DNA from: Actinomadura mexicana
Lineage (GTDB): Bacteria; Actinomycetota; Actinomycetes; Streptosporangiales; Streptosporangiaceae
Length of the DNA: 64,000 bases
NCBI RefSeq assembly: GCF_900188105.1
Contig: NZ_FZNP01000014.1
Span: 1-64,000, forward strand
Direction of reading: 5' to 3'
Below the pieces are notes generated by a model. It was given only the letters and a program-made list of their open reading frames with translations, was not told the origin of the DNA and did not search any database. The position numbers and the translations under genes were made by a program. Shown piece by piece: positions 1 through 9,453 of this stretch (position 1 is its first letter; every line of letters begins with the position of its first letter).

Positions 1-2486
1 GGCAGAACCCGGGCGCGGACCTGGCCCTGCGGTACGTCGTGTTCGGGGGCGAGGCACTCGACCTCGGCCGCCTGGAGGACTGGTACTCCCGCCACCCCCA
101 GGACGCCCCCACCCTCGTCAACATGTACGGCATCACCGAGACGACCGTGCACGTCTCCTACCTCGCCCTCGACCGCGTCAACGCGGCCACGGCGGCGGGG
201 AGCCTCATCGGCACCGGTATCCCCGACCTGCGCGTCTACGTCCTCGACGGCCGACTGCAGCCCGTCCCGCCCGGCGTGCCGGGCGAGCTGTACGTCGCGG
301 GCGCGGGGCTGGCGCGCGGGTATCTGAACCGCCCCGGCCTGTCGGCCGAGCGGTTCGTCGCCGACCCGCACGGTGAGCCCGGTACCCGCATGTACCGGAC
401 GGGCGACCTCGGACGCTGGCGCCCCGACGGGACCCTCGACTACCTCGGCCGCGGCGACCAGCAGGTGCAGCTGCGCGGCTTCCGGATCGAGCCGGGCGAG
501 ATCCAGGCCGTCCTGACCGGGCATGACGCGGTCTCCGACGCCGCCGTGATCGTCCGGGACGACCGCCTCGTCGCCTACGTCGTCGCGTCCGGCGCCGACA
601 CCGCCGAGCTGCGCCGGTTCGCCGCGAAGGCCCTGCCCGGCCACATGGTCCCGGCGGCCGTGGTGGTGCTGGACGCGCTGCCGCTGACCTCCAACGGCAA
701 GCTGGACCGTAAGGCGCTGCCGGCACCGGACTTCTCGGCGAGGGTGTCGTCGCGGGCGCCGCGCACCGAGCAGGAGGAGACGCTCGCGCGGCTGTTCGCC
801 GAGGTCCTCGGCCTGGAGCGGGTCGGGGTCGACGACGGGTTCTTCGACCTGGGCGGCGACTCCATCATCGCGATCCAGCTCGTCTCCCGCGCCCGCCAGT
901 CCGGCCTGGTCATCACCCCCCGCGAGGTCTTCCAGCACCAGACCGTCCAGGAACTCGCCGCCACCGCCAGACCCGCCGGCGAAGGCGAGCAGGCCGAGGT
1001 GGAAGCGCCGGGCGCGGGCATCGGCCGCGTCCCCGCCACCCCGATCATGCGCTGGTTCCAGGAGCTGCGCGGCCCCGTCGACGGCTACAGCCAGCGCATG
1101 CTGCTCCAGGTGCCGCCCGGCCTCGGCGTCGGGAGGCTGACCGGCGCGCTCCAGACCGTCCTCGACCACCACGACATGCTCCGCCTCCGCGTGACCGGCG
1201 CCGAGTTCGAGGTCACCGAGCCCGGCACCGTCGACGCCGCGCCCCACGTCCGCCGCGTCGACGTCGCCGGCCTCGGCGCCGCGGACCTGCGCGCCGTGCT
1301 CGCCGCCGAGGCGGAGGCCGACCGCCGCGCCCTCGACCCGGCCGCCGCGACCATGGCGAAGCTCGTCTGGTTCGACGCGGGCCCCGCCGCGTCCGGGCGC
1401 CTCCTGCTCACCCTCCACCACCTGGCCGTGGACGGCGTCTCCTGGCGGATCCTGCTGCCCGACCTGGTGACGGCCTGGGCCGGGGGAGACCTCGACCCCG
1501 TCCCGACCTCGTTCCGCCGCTGGGCGCAGCGCCTCGCCGCCGAGGCGTCCGACCCCGCCCGGACCGCGGAACTGCCGCTCTGGGAGGACATCCTCGCCAC
1601 CCCCGACCCGGCGCTCGGCTCCCGCCCGCTGGACCCGGAGACCGACACGTTCGGGACGGCGGGGCACCTCACACTCGACCTGCCCGCCGACGTGACCGGG
1701 CCGCTGCTCACCGAGGTCCCCGCCGCGTTCCACGGGCGGGTCAACGACGTGCTGCTCACCGGGCTGGCCCTCGCCGTCGCCGAATGGCGGCACGAGCGCG
1801 GCGCCTGCGACGAGACGGCCGTCCTGGTCGACCTCGAAGGGCACGGCCGCGAGGAGATCGTCCCCGGCGCCGACCTGTCCCGCACCGCCGGATGGTTCAC
1901 CACCGTCCACCCGGTGCGGCTCGACCCCGGGCGGCTGTCGCCCGCCGACGTCCGCGAGGGCGGCCAGGCCGTCGGCACCGCCCTCAAGCGGGTCAAGGAG
2001 CAGCTGCGCGAGATCCCCGACAACGGCATCGGGTACGGGCTGCTCCGCTACCGGGGCCCCGCCGTCCGCGCCGGCGCCCACCCGCAGATCGCGTTCAACT
2101 ACCTCGGCCGCTCCGCCGCGCCCGAGGCGACCGACTGGGGACCCGCGGACCAGGCCGACAGCGACGCCCTCGGCGCGGGGCAGGACGGCGCGCTCGGCCT
2201 CGTCCACGCCATCGAGGTCAACGCGCACACCCGCGACCTGCCCGGGGGGCCCGAGCTGTCGGCGACGTGGACGTGGGCGGGCGGCCTCTTCGACGCCGCG
2301 GCGATCGAGGACCTCGCCGAGCGCTGGTACGCGGCCCTGCGCGGCCTCGTCGCGCACGTCGTGGACGGTGCCGCCGGCGGCCCCGTCGGCGGGTTCACCC
2401 CGTCCGACCTGTCCCTGGTGGACGTCAGCCAGGAGGAGATCGACGAGCTCGCCGCCGAGCTCGACGGCGAATGGGAGCTGGATTGA
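1..2486 (+). CDS. Non-ribosomal peptide synthetase, A-T-E module (5' truncated)
   Basis: The frame is open from base 3, so the start lies upstream of the window. In order: the C-terminal part of an adenylation domain (NMYGITETT near 121-147, YRTGDL near 392-410, NGKLDRKALP near 693-722), a carrier domain (FFDLGGDS, phosphopantetheine serine codon 861-863), and an epimerization domain (HHLAVDG at 1416-1436, GWFTTVHPV near 1890, NYLGR near 2098). Reading the substrate pocket by hand gives V299, G301, M322, V330, H331 and K517 (GrsA numbering). These equal the last six positions of the threonine code DFWN(I/V)GMVHK, so the module probably loads L-Thr and passes on a D-allo-Thr residue. Positions 235-278 are outside the window. 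The stop overlaps the start of the next synthetase. Domain calls are secure; the substrate is inferred. Confidence 0.95.
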   Translation, partial: QNPGADLALRYVVFGGEALDLGRLEDWYSRHPQDAPTLVNMYGITETTVHVSYLALDRVNAATAAGSLIGTGIPDLRVYVLDGRLQPVPPGVPGELYVAGAGLARGYLNRPGLSAERFVADPHGEPGTRMYRTGDLGRWRPDGTLDYLGRGDQQVQLRGFRIEPGEIQAVLTGHDAVSDAAVIVRDDRLVAYVVASGADTAELRRFAAKALPGHMVPAAVVVLDALPLTSNGKLDRKALPAPDFSARVSSRAPRTEQEETLARLFAEVLGLERVGVDDGFFDLGGDSIIAIQLVSRARQSGLVITPREVFQHQTVQELAATARPAGEGEQAEVEAPGAGIGRVPATPIMRWFQELRGPVDGYSQRMLLQVPPGLGVGRLTGALQTVLDHHDMLRLRVTGAEFEVTEPGTVDAAPHVRRVDVAGLGAADLRAVLAAEAEADRRALDPAAATMAKLVWFDAGPAASGRLLLTLHHLAVDGVSWRILLPDLVTAWAGGDLDPVPTSFRRWAQRLAAEASDPARTAELPLWEDILATPDPALGSRPLDPETDTFGTAGHLTLDLPADVTGPLLTEVPAAFHGRVNDVLLTGLALAVAEWRHERGACDETAVLVDLEGHGREEIVPGADLSRTAGWFTTVHPVRLDPGRLSPADVREGGQAVGTALKRVKEQLREIPDNGIGYGLLRYRGPAVRAGAHPQIAFNYLGRSAAPEATDWGPADQADSDALGAGQDGALGLVHAIEVNAHTRDLPGGPELSATWTWAGGLFDAAAIEDLAERWYAALRGLVAHVVDGAAGGPVGGFTPSDLSLVDVSQEEIDELAAELDGEWELD

Positions 2487-5400
2487 GCACGTCGCAGCTT
2501 GAGGACATCCTCCCGCTGTCCCCGCTACAGCAGGGCCTGTTCTTCCACGCCCTCTACGACTCGGGCCGCGACGTCTACACCGCGCAGATCGTGTTCGACC
2601 TGCGCGGCCCCCTCGACGCCGGCGCGCTCCGCGCGGCCGCCGCGACCCTCCTGCGCCGCCACGCCAACCTGCGCGCCGGGTTCCGGCAGCGCAAGGAGGG
2701 CTCGCCCGTCCAGGTCGTCCACCGCGCGGTCCGGCTCCCGTGGCGGGACGAGGACCTGTCGGCCCTGCCCGACACCGAGCGCGAGGCGAGGGCGCGCGAG
2801 CTGGCCGACGCCGAACGCGCCCGGCCCTTCGACATGGCGAAGCCGCCGCTGCTGCGCTTCCTGCTCCTCAAGCTGGCGGACGGCCTGCACCGCATGGTGT
2901 TCACCAACCACCACATCCTGCTGGACGGCTGGTCCACGCCCGTCCTGCAGACCGAGCTCTTCGCGCTCTACCTCGCCGGGGGCGACGACACCGGGATGCC
3001 GCGCGTCGCCCCCTACAAGAACTACCTGGCCTGGCTGGCCGCGCAGGACCGCGCCGCGGCCGAGGACGCCTGGCGCCGCTCCCTCGACGGCGTCCACGAG
3101 CCCACCCTCGTGGCCCCGGGCGCTCCCGAGCCCGGCGCCGGCACCCCCGGACGGGTCCGGACCCGCCTCACCGAGGACCTCACCTCCGCGCTCGCCGCGC
3201 GGGCCCGCGCCCAGGGCGTCACCCTCAACACCGTCCTGCAGCTGGCCTGGGGCACGCTGCTCGGCCGCCTCACCGGCTCGGCCGACGTGGTGTTCGGCGC
3301 CGCGGTCTCCGGCCGCCCCCCGGAGCTGCCCGGCGTCGAGCAGATGATCGGCCTGTTCATCAACACGCTGCCGATCCGCGTCCGCGTCCGCCCGGCCGAC
3401 ACGGTCGCCGGCGCGCTGACGCGGCTCCAGGACGAGCAGGCCGCGCTGATGCAGCACCACCACCTCGGGCTGTCCGACATCCAGCGCCTCACCGGCGCCG
3501 GGACGCTGTTCGACACCATGACCGTCCTGGAGAACTACCCGTTCGACCCGGACGCCGCCGGGACCGACCTCGGCGGCCTCACCCTCCACGACGTCGACGG
3601 CTACGACGCCTCCCACTACCCGCTCACCTTCGCCGCCGTCCCGGGCCGCGGCCTGTCGCTGCGCATCGACCACCGCACCGACCTGTTCACCGGGGACGAC
3701 GCCGCCCGCCTGATGCGCCGGTTCGTCCGCATCCTGGAGGCCATCGCCCACCGGCCGGACCTGCCGCTCGGCCGCATCGAAGTCCTGGACGGCGAGGAGC
3801 GCGCCCGCGTCCTCGGGGCCTGGCAGGGCCCGGCGACCGGGCGCCGCCCGCAGACCCTCACCGCCCGCTTCGCCGAGCAGCGGGCGAGGACCCCGGACGC
3901 CGTCGCCGTCCGGGCCGCGGGGGAGTCGCTGACCTACGCCGAACTCGACGTCCGCGCGAACCGGCTGGCGCACCGCCTCGCCGGCCTCGGGGTCGGCCGG
4001 GACACCCCGGTCGCGGTGCTCCTCGAAAGATCCGCCGACATCCCCGTGGTCTCGCTGGCGATCCTCAAGGCGGGCGGAGCCTACGCACCGATCCACCACG
4101 GCCACCCGCCCGAGCGGATGGCGTGGGCGGTCGCTGAGGTCGCCGCACCCGTGCTGGTCGTCAACACGCCGATGCGCGACCGCGTCGCCGGCCTCGACAC
4201 CGCCGCGCGGATCCTCGTCGTGGACGACGACCCCGACCTCGGCGACCTGCCCGCGACCGGCCCGCCCGTCGAATGCCACCCCGAGCAGCTCGCCTGCGTG
4301 CTGTTCACCTCCGGCTCCACCGGCGTGCCCAAGGGCGTCATGCTGCGGCACCGGGACGCGGTCGACCTCGCCACCGACGGCCGGCTCGGGGACGGGGCGC
4401 ACGACCGCGTCCTCGTCCACTCCCCGCACGCGTTCGACGCGTCGGTCTACGAGCTGTGGACGCCGCTGCTGCACGGCGGGACGGCCGTCGTCGCGCCGCC
4501 CGGCCACCTGGACGGCGAGGCCCTCGAAGAGATCATCGCCGCCGAGGAGCCGACCGGCCTGTTCCTCACCACCACCCTGTTCAACCTTGTCGCCGACGAG
4601 CGGCCGGGGGCGTTCGCGCGGCTCCGCGAGGTCCTCACCGGCGGGGAGGCGGGCTCCCCGGCCGCGATCCGCAAGGTGCTCGCCGCGTGCCCGGACACCG
4701 AGGTCGGCAACGTCTACGGGCCCACCGAGGCCACCACCTACACCACCATCGCCGGGCAGCGGGCGCCGCTCGCGGACCCCGGCGAGACGTCCGCCGTGCT
4801 GGGCCGCCCCATCGACGACATGCGCGTGTACGTGCTGGACCAGGGGCTGCGCCCCGTCCCGCCCGGCACCGCGGGCGAGGCCTACATCGCGGGCGCCGGG
4901 CTCGGCCGCGGCTACCTGCGGCGGCCCTCGCTCACCGCCGAGCGCTACGTCGCCGACCCGTTCGGCGCGCCCGGCGACCGCATGTACCGCACCGGCGACC
5001 TCGTCCGGTGGCGGCCGGACGGCACCCTCGAATACCTCGACCGCGCCGACTTCCAGGTCAAGGTCCGCGGGTTCCGGATCGAGCTCGGCGAGGTCGAGGC
5101 CGCCGTCGCCGCCCACCCCGCCGTCGCCAACGTCGCCGTCGTCGCCCGCGAGGACGCCCCCGGGACCAGGACCCTCGTCGCCTACGTCATCGCCCCGGAC
5201 CTGCCCGCCGCCGGGCACGGCCTCCGCGGGTTCGTCGAGAAGCGGCTGCCCGAGTACATGGTTCCCGCCGCGTTCGTCCTGCTCGACACGTTCCCCGTCG
5301 GGCCGAACGGCAAGCTCGACCGGCGCGCCCTCCCCGCCCCCGACTACGGCGAGGCCGCCGCGGGACGCGCCCCCCGCACCCCCGAGGAGGAGCGCCTCTG

Positions 5401-6397
5401 CGGGATCGTCGCGGACGTCCTCGGTCTCGACCGCGTCGGCGCCGACGTCAGCTTCTTCGACCTCGGCGGCGACAGCATCGCCGCGCTCAGGCTCGCCACG
5501 CGGGCCCGGCGGGCCGGGGTCGAGCTCACCCCCCGCGACGTGTTCACCCACCAGACCGTCGAGGCGATGACCAGGGTCGGCGACCCGGGGGACCGGCTCG
5601 GCTTCGAGGTGCTGCTGCCCATCCGCGCGTCCGGGACCCGGCCGCCGCTGTTCGTCGTCCACCCCGCCGGCGGCCTGGCCTGGGGCTACCTGCAGTTCCA
5701 GCGGCACCTCGGCGCCGACCAGCCGATCTACGGGCTGCAGGCCCGCGCGTTCACCCGGTCCCGGCTGCCGGAGTCCATCGCGGAGATGGCGGACGACTAC
5801 CTGGAGCAGATCCGGGCCGTCCAGCCGTCCGGCCCCTACCACCTCGCGGGCTGGTCGCTCGGCGGGCTCGTCGCCTACGAGATGGCCCTGCGGCTCCAGG
5901 CCGCCGGGGAGCGGGTCGCCCTGCTCGCCCTCATCGACGCCTACCACGGGCAGGACCTCGAAACGGAGCGCCGCGAGATCCTCCCCGAGCTGCTGGAGGC
6001 GATCGGCGTGGACGCGCGGATGGTCGCCGAGGACGGCAACCCCGACATGGCGCAGATCATGGCGGTGCTCGCCGAGCGCGACGACGCGCTCGCCGCCCTC
6101 GGCGAGGACGACCTCGTCAACGTCTACCGCAACTACGAGAACGGGCTGCGCCAGGCAGAGCGGTACCGGCCCGGACGGTACCGCGGAGACGTCGTGTTCT
6201 TCACCGCGCTCCGCGGCCGGACCGAGGACTCGCCCACCGCCCGCTCCAACTGGGGCCCGCTCGTCGACGGCGAGATCGAGGACTACCCCCTCGACGTCGA
6301 CCACCACCTGCTCATGGAGCCGGGCCCGGCCGCCGAGATGGGCGCCGTGCTGGCCGCCAGACTCGACAAACTGCACAGCGCCACCGAGAGCCATTGA
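2483..6397 (+). CDS. Non-ribosomal peptide synthetase, terminal C-A-T-TE module
   Basis: About 1304 residues. The condensation domain opens with SPLQQG and has the active-site motif HHILLDG (His143, His144, Asp148). The adenylation domain follows (FTSGSTGVPKG, NVYGPTE, YRTGDL), then a carrier domain (LGGDS, Ser998) and a C-terminal thioesterase (GWSLGG, nucleophile Ser1125). It adds the last amino acid to the D-configured donor made by the upstream module and releases the peptide by hydrolysis or cyclization. The pocket read by hand is D-A-Y-L-L-G-V-T-Y-K, which I cannot assign to a substrate. I chose the TTG at 2483, four bases inside the upstream gene, because GGGAG lies five bases before it; an in-frame ATG at 2471 is the alternative. 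Confidence 0.95.
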   Translation: MSTSQLEDILPLSPLQQGLFFHALYDSGRDVYTAQIVFDLRGPLDAGALRAAAATLLRRHANLRAGFRQRKEGSPVQVVHRAVRLPWRDEDLSALPDTEREARARELADAERARPFDMAKPPLLRFLLLKLADGLHRMVFTNHHILLDGWSTPVLQTELFALYLAGGDDTGMPRVAPYKNYLAWLAAQDRAAAEDAWRRSLDGVHEPTLVAPGAPEPGAGTPGRVRTRLTEDLTSALAARARAQGVTLNTVLQLAWGTLLGRLTGSADVVFGAAVSGRPPELPGVEQMIGLFINTLPIRVRVRPADTVAGALTRLQDEQAALMQHHHLGLSDIQRLTGAGTLFDTMTVLENYPFDPDAAGTDLGGLTLHDVDGYDASHYPLTFAAVPGRGLSLRIDHRTDLFTGDDAARLMRRFVRILEAIAHRPDLPLGRIEVLDGEERARVLGAWQGPATGRRPQTLTARFAEQRARTPDAVAVRAAGESLTYAELDVRANRLAHRLAGLGVGRDTPVAVLLERSADIPVVSLAILKAGGAYAPIHHGHPPERMAWAVAEVAAPVLVVNTPMRDRVAGLDTAARILVVDDDPDLGDLPATGPPVECHPEQLACVLFTSGSTGVPKGVMLRHRDAVDLATDGRLGDGAHDRVLVHSPHAFDASVYELWTPLLHGGTAVVAPPGHLDGEALEEIIAAEEPTGLFLTTTLFNLVADERPGAFARLREVLTGGEAGSPAAIRKVLAACPDTEVGNVYGPTEATTYTTIAGQRAPLADPGETSAVLGRPIDDMRVYVLDQGLRPVPPGTAGEAYIAGAGLGRGYLRRPSLTAERYVADPFGAPGDRMYRTGDLVRWRPDGTLEYLDRADFQVKVRGFRIELGEVEAAVAAHPAVANVAVVAREDAPGTRTLVAYVIAPDLPAAGHGLRGFVEKRLPEYMVPAAFVLLDTFPVGPNGKLDRRALPAPDYGEAAAGRAPRTPEEERLCGIVADVLGLDRVGADVSFFDLGGDSIAALRLATRARRAGVELTPRDVFTHQTVEAMTRVGDPGDRLGFEVLLPIRASGTRPPLFVVHPAGGLAWGYLQFQRHLGADQPIYGLQARAFTRSRLPESIAEMADDYLEQIRAVQPSGPYHLAGWSLGGLVAYEMALRLQAAGERVALLALIDAYHGQDLETERREILPELLEAIGVDARMVAEDGNPDMAQIMAVLAERDDALAALGEDDLVNVYRNYENGLRQAERYRPGRYRGDVVFFTALRGRTEDSPTARSNWGPLVDGEIEDYPLDVDHHLLMEPGPAAEMGAVLAARLDKLHSATESH

Positions 6398-6436
6398 AGC
6401 CGCCAGAGCCGCCAGAGCCACGGAAAGGGATGACCG

Positions 6437-6646
6437 ATGACCAACCCCTTCGAGGACCCCGAGGGCACCTACCTCGTCCTCGTCAACGACGAGGGCCAGC
6501 ACTCGCTGTGGCCGTCCTTCGCCGAGGTCCCCGCCGGCTGGACGGTGGCCAAGGACGAGGACACCCGCCAGGCGTGCCTCGACTTCGTCAACGAGAACTG
6601 GACGGACATGCGGCCGAAGAGCCTCATCGAGGCCATGGGTGAGTGA
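6437..6646 (+). CDS. mbtH: MbtH-like protein
   Basis: A 69-residue protein of the usual MbtH length. It has the family signature: an N-terminal NPFEDPEG stretch, NDEGQHSLWP in the middle and WTDMRPKSL near the C terminus, with the conserved tryptophans. MbtH proteins bind adenylation domains and are needed for folding or activity of many of them, so this one probably serves the two synthetases just upstream. The start ATG follows GGAAAGGG by eight bases. The stop overlaps the GTG of the acetyltransferase. Confidence 0.97.
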   Translation: MTNPFEDPEGTYLVLVNDEGQHSLWPSFAEVPAGWTVAKDEDTRQACLDFVNENWTDMRPKSLIEAMGE

Positions 6647-7301
6647 GGCGGGCTGGAGGCCGCCTCCGGAGACCGCGCACCTGCGGGTCCCCTCGGTCAC
6701 CGAGTGGGAGATGGAGATGCGGGACGCCGCCGACCTGCGTCCCGCGCCGCTGCCGGGCGTCGAGATGACGTTCACCCTCGCCGGGCTGCCGTCCCCCGAC
6801 GTCAACCGCGCCCTCTACGCGACCGTCGGCGCCCGCGTCTGCTGGACCGACCGCTTCCCGTGGACGTACGGGCAGTGGCGGGCCTGGGTGGAGCGCCCGG
6901 AGCTCTCCACGTGGATCGCCATGGCCGAGGGCACCATCGCCGGCTTCTTCGAGATCGAGGCGCAGCCCGGCGGCGACACCGAGATCCACCTGGTCGGCCT
7001 CACCCCGGCGTTCGTCGGGCGCGGCTACGGCGGCTACCTGGTCGAGCAGTGCACCCGCCGCGCCTGGCAGCGCGGCGAGCTGTGGGCCCTCACCAGCGGG
7101 CCCGCGACGCGGGTCTGGCTGCGCACCAGCAGCCTCGACCACCCGAACGCCATCGCCAACTACCGGCGGCGGGGCTTTAAGGTGGCGGCGGAGAGCACCG
7201 CGCCGAAGCTCGTGCCGGACCCCCGGGTCGCGCCGTGGCCGCTGCCGCGCGACCCCCGCGCGGCGTCCCGCCGGCACGAGGAGGAGGAGTTGATCACGTG
7301 A
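6639..7301 (+). CDS. GNAT-family N-acetyltransferase of the NRPS cluster
   Basis: 220 residues, GTG start eight bases inside mbtH. The acetyl-CoA binding region is clear: VGLTPAFVGRGYGGYL fits the R/Q-x-x-G-x-G/A loop of GNAT enzymes. The later NAIANYRRRGF segment is the usual GNAT strand-helix with the Asn/Tyr pair. The fold has an N-terminal extension of about 70 residues. Wedged between mbtH and the thioesterase with overlaps on both sides, it is likely part of the biosynthetic operon. It may acylate an amine of a precursor or of the peptide, or give self-resistance by acetylating the product; the sequence does not decide which. Confidence 0.88.
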   Translation: MSEAGWRPPPETAHLRVPSVTEWEMEMRDAADLRPAPLPGVEMTFTLAGLPSPDVNRALYATVGARVCWTDRFPWTYGQWRAWVERPELSTWIAMAEGTIAGFFEIEAQPGGDTEIHLVGLTPAFVGRGYGGYLVEQCTRRAWQRGELWALTSGPATRVWLRTSSLDHPNAIANYRRRGFKVAAESTAPKLVPDPRVAPWPLPRDPRAASRRHEEEELIT

Positions 7302-8032
7302 CCTGGTTCCGCTGTCCCGAGACGCGCCCCTGGGCGTCGATGCGGCTGTTCTGCCTGCCGCACGCGGGCGGGTCGGCGGTGTTCTACCGGTCGTGGGCCA
7401 AGGAGGCCGGCCCGGCCGTCGAGGTGCAGGCCGTCCAGTACCCGGGGCGCGCCGACCGGATGGCGGACGCGTTCGTCACCGACGCCCGGCAGCTCGCCCG
7501 CCTCATCGCCGGGGCGATGGCGCCGCTGATGGACCGCCCCGCCGCGCTGTTCGGGCACAGCATGGGCGCCGTCCTCGCCTACGAGGTGGCGCGGCTGCTG
7601 GAGGAGCGGGGCACCGCCCCGGTGCACGTGTTCGCCTCCGGGGCCCGCCCGCCCGACGACCGGGGCGACGAGCACATCCGCGACAAGGACGACGACGGCC
7701 TCGTCGCCGAGCTGGTGCGGCTCGGGGGGACCGACGCCGAGCTGCTGGCGGAGCCGGAGCTGCGCGAGCTCGTCCTGCCGTACGTCCGCAACGACTTCAC
7801 GCTGATCGAGGAGTACGCCCACCGGCCCGAGCCGCCGCTGACCGTCCCGGTCACCGCGATCATCGGGGACGCCGACCCGCACGTGGACCGGGAGCGGGCC
7901 CGCGGCTGGGAGCGCGCCACCCGCGGGCGGTTCGCGCTCCGGGTGCTGCCCGGCGGGCACTTCTACCTGGCCGACCAGCAGCCCGCCGTGCTCGCCGAGA
8001 TCCTGCGGACGCTGGAGGTCCCGGCCGTCTGA
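7298..8032 (+). CDS. Type II thioesterase
   Basis: 244 residues of alpha/beta-hydrolase fold. The nucleophile motif is FGHSMG (Ser88), the acidic residue is probably in the GDADPHV turn, and the histidine is in GGHFYL near the C terminus. The N-terminal FCLPHAGGS oxyanion segment is typical of stand-alone editing thioesterases. These remove wrongly loaded or stalled groups from carrier domains of the NRPS line. The GTG start overlaps the acetyltransferase stop (GTGA) and sits 8-10 bases after a GGAGGAGGAG ribosome-binding site. It is the last gene of the operon and is followed by a terminator hairpin. Confidence 0.95.
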   Translation: MTWFRCPETRPWASMRLFCLPHAGGSAVFYRSWAKEAGPAVEVQAVQYPGRADRMADAFVTDARQLARLIAGAMAPLMDRPAALFGHSMGAVLAYEVARLLEERGTAPVHVFASGARPPDDRGDEHIRDKDDDGLVAELVRLGGTDAELLAEPELRELVLPYVRNDFTLIEEYAHRPEPPLTVPVTAIIGDADPHVDRERARGWERATRGRFALRVLPGGHFYLADQQPAVLAEILRTLEVPAV

Positions 8033-8038
8033 CGCGCG

Positions 8039-8081
8039 GACGGGCCGCCCCCGCGGGTGTTCACGGCGGGGGCGGCCCGTC
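8039..8081. terminator. Bidirectional hairpin terminator
   Basis: A perfect 16-base inverted repeat (8039-8054 with 8066-8081) and an 11-base loop lies between the convergent ends of the thioesterase and protease genes. It can stop transcription from both sides. There is no T-tract, as is common in actinomycetes. Confidence 0.85.
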
Positions 8082-8108
8082 GCCGAAGCGGAGCCCTCTG
8101 GGCGTCGT

Positions 8109-9164
8109 TTAGTAGACGGACGCCCCGTACCGCGACAGCGGCTCGGTGATGGGCTGGAAGAACGTCGTCCCGCCCGAGGAGCAGTTGCCGCTGCCGCCCG
8201 AGGTCAGGCCGAGGGCGGTGTTCCCGGCGAACAGCGAGCCGCCGCTGTCGCCCGGCTCGGCGCACACCGTGGTGCGGATGAGGCCGCTGACGCTGCCCTC
8301 CTGGTAGTTCACCGTCTGGTTGAGGGCGGTGACCCGGCCGTTGCGCAGGCCGGTGGTGCTGCCGCTGCGGTAGACGGTCTGGTTGACCGCGGCGTTCCCG
8401 GCGCTGGTGATGTCGCGGGTGCCGCTGTAGAGGCTGACCGTGCCCTGCGTGTCGGTCGGCGTCGCGGAGTACTGGACGATGCCGTAGTCGTTGCCGGGGA
8501 AGCTGCTGCCGTAGGTGCGGCCCAGCGTCCGGCCGGAGCCGTCGGTCCAGGTGGAACCGATGTTGGTGCAGTGCCCGGCCGTGATGAAGTAGTAGGCGCT
8601 GCCCCTCTTGACGTTGAAGCCGAGCGAGCACCTGGCGCCGCCCGTGTAGATCGCTTCGCCGCCCCGGGTGAGCGTCTGGAACTTCCCGGCGACGCTCTCG
8701 GTGCGGACCGCCGCACCCTGCCTGCTCGCGGCCGCCCGGACCTTCTTGAGGTCGGCGCCCTTGACCGTGCCGTCCACGCTGAGGACGACCTGGTTGCTCG
8801 CCGGGTCCACGGCCCAGGCGGTGCCCGGGACGGTCGCCTCGCGCTTGAGCGCGGCCTCGACCTTCTTCAGGTCCGAGCCGCTGCGCGCGACGGTCCTCGG
8901 TACCGCGCCCGCGGCGCGCACGGCCTGGGCGGCCTGCGCGTCGGTGACCGTGACGACCAGCTTGCCGTCCTTGAGGTAGGAGCCCGCGCTGCGGGTTCCG
9001 AGCTGGTGCGCCAGGGAGGTCGCGACGTCGCCGGGAGCGGCCGGGGCGGCGGGAGCGGCCGGGGCCGCGGACGCGGTGGGAGCGGTGGCCAGGGTGGCGG
9101 CCACCAGGCCGGCCGCGGCCGTGGTGACGGCGGCGGCGCGAACGCGCCTGTGACGGATCTTCAC
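8109..9164 (-). CDS. Secreted S1-family serine protease with propeptide (streptogrisin/alpha-lytic type)
   Basis: 351 residues. The order is: basic N terminus and hydrophobic signal peptide ending in an Ala-rich stretch near 33, a propeptide of about 135 residues, and a chymotrypsin-like domain. The catalytic triad is visible: TAGHC (His198), NDYG (Asp226) and GDSGG (Ser307), with disulphide cysteines around them. It is exported and should mature by removal of the propeptide. The GTG at 9164 was chosen because GGAGG precedes it by six bases and the signal peptide begins directly. It lies convergent to the NRPS operon, so a link to peptide biosynthesis is unproven. The next gene is a shortened duplicate. 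Confidence 0.93.
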   Translation of the reverse strand: MKIRHRRVRAAAVTTAAAGLVAATLATAPTASAAPAAPAAPAAPGDVATSLAHQLGTRSAGSYLKDGKLVVTVTDAQAAQAVRAAGAVPRTVARSGSDLKKVEAALKREATVPGTAWAVDPASNQVVLSVDGTVKGADLKKVRAAASRQGAAVRTESVAGKFQTLTRGGEAIYTGGARCSLGFNVKRGSAYYFITAGHCTNIGSTWTDGSGRTLGRTYGSSFPGNDYGIVQYSATPTDTQGTVSLYSGTRDITSAGNAAVNQTVYRSGSTTGLRNGRVTALNQTVNYQEGSVSGLIRTTVCAEPGDSGGSLFAGNTALGLTSGGSGNCSSGGTTFFQPITEPLSRYGASVY

Positions 9165-9453
9165 TTGTGCCTCCACGGGGGATGGGGCGCACCCGAGTGG
9201 TGCGCCGGAGGTCATCGACATGGTGTAAGAACAGTCAAGGCGGACGTAAGACGCATAAAGTGACCAATTCGGCACGTGCCCGTTGGCACTCTCGGAGCGG
9301 CGTCCGTGGTCAGTCCGGCAAAACCAGCCGCCGCGCGCCGGGCGAGAACGGTGTTCGGTCTCGGTCCTTTCGCCGATAGGGCCGAAGGACCGGGACCGAA
9401 ACCTTTCCGGCTTCCCGCCGCCTGGGAGCTCCGGCGGGCCGCCGAGGGGCCGG

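Noticed and set aside
2525..6805. 1426-codon open frame on the minus strand opposite the second NRPS gene
   Set aside because: Composition is Val/Gly/Asp/Glu low complexity, as expected from reading GC-rich codons backwards; the + strand NRPS domains are unmistakable.
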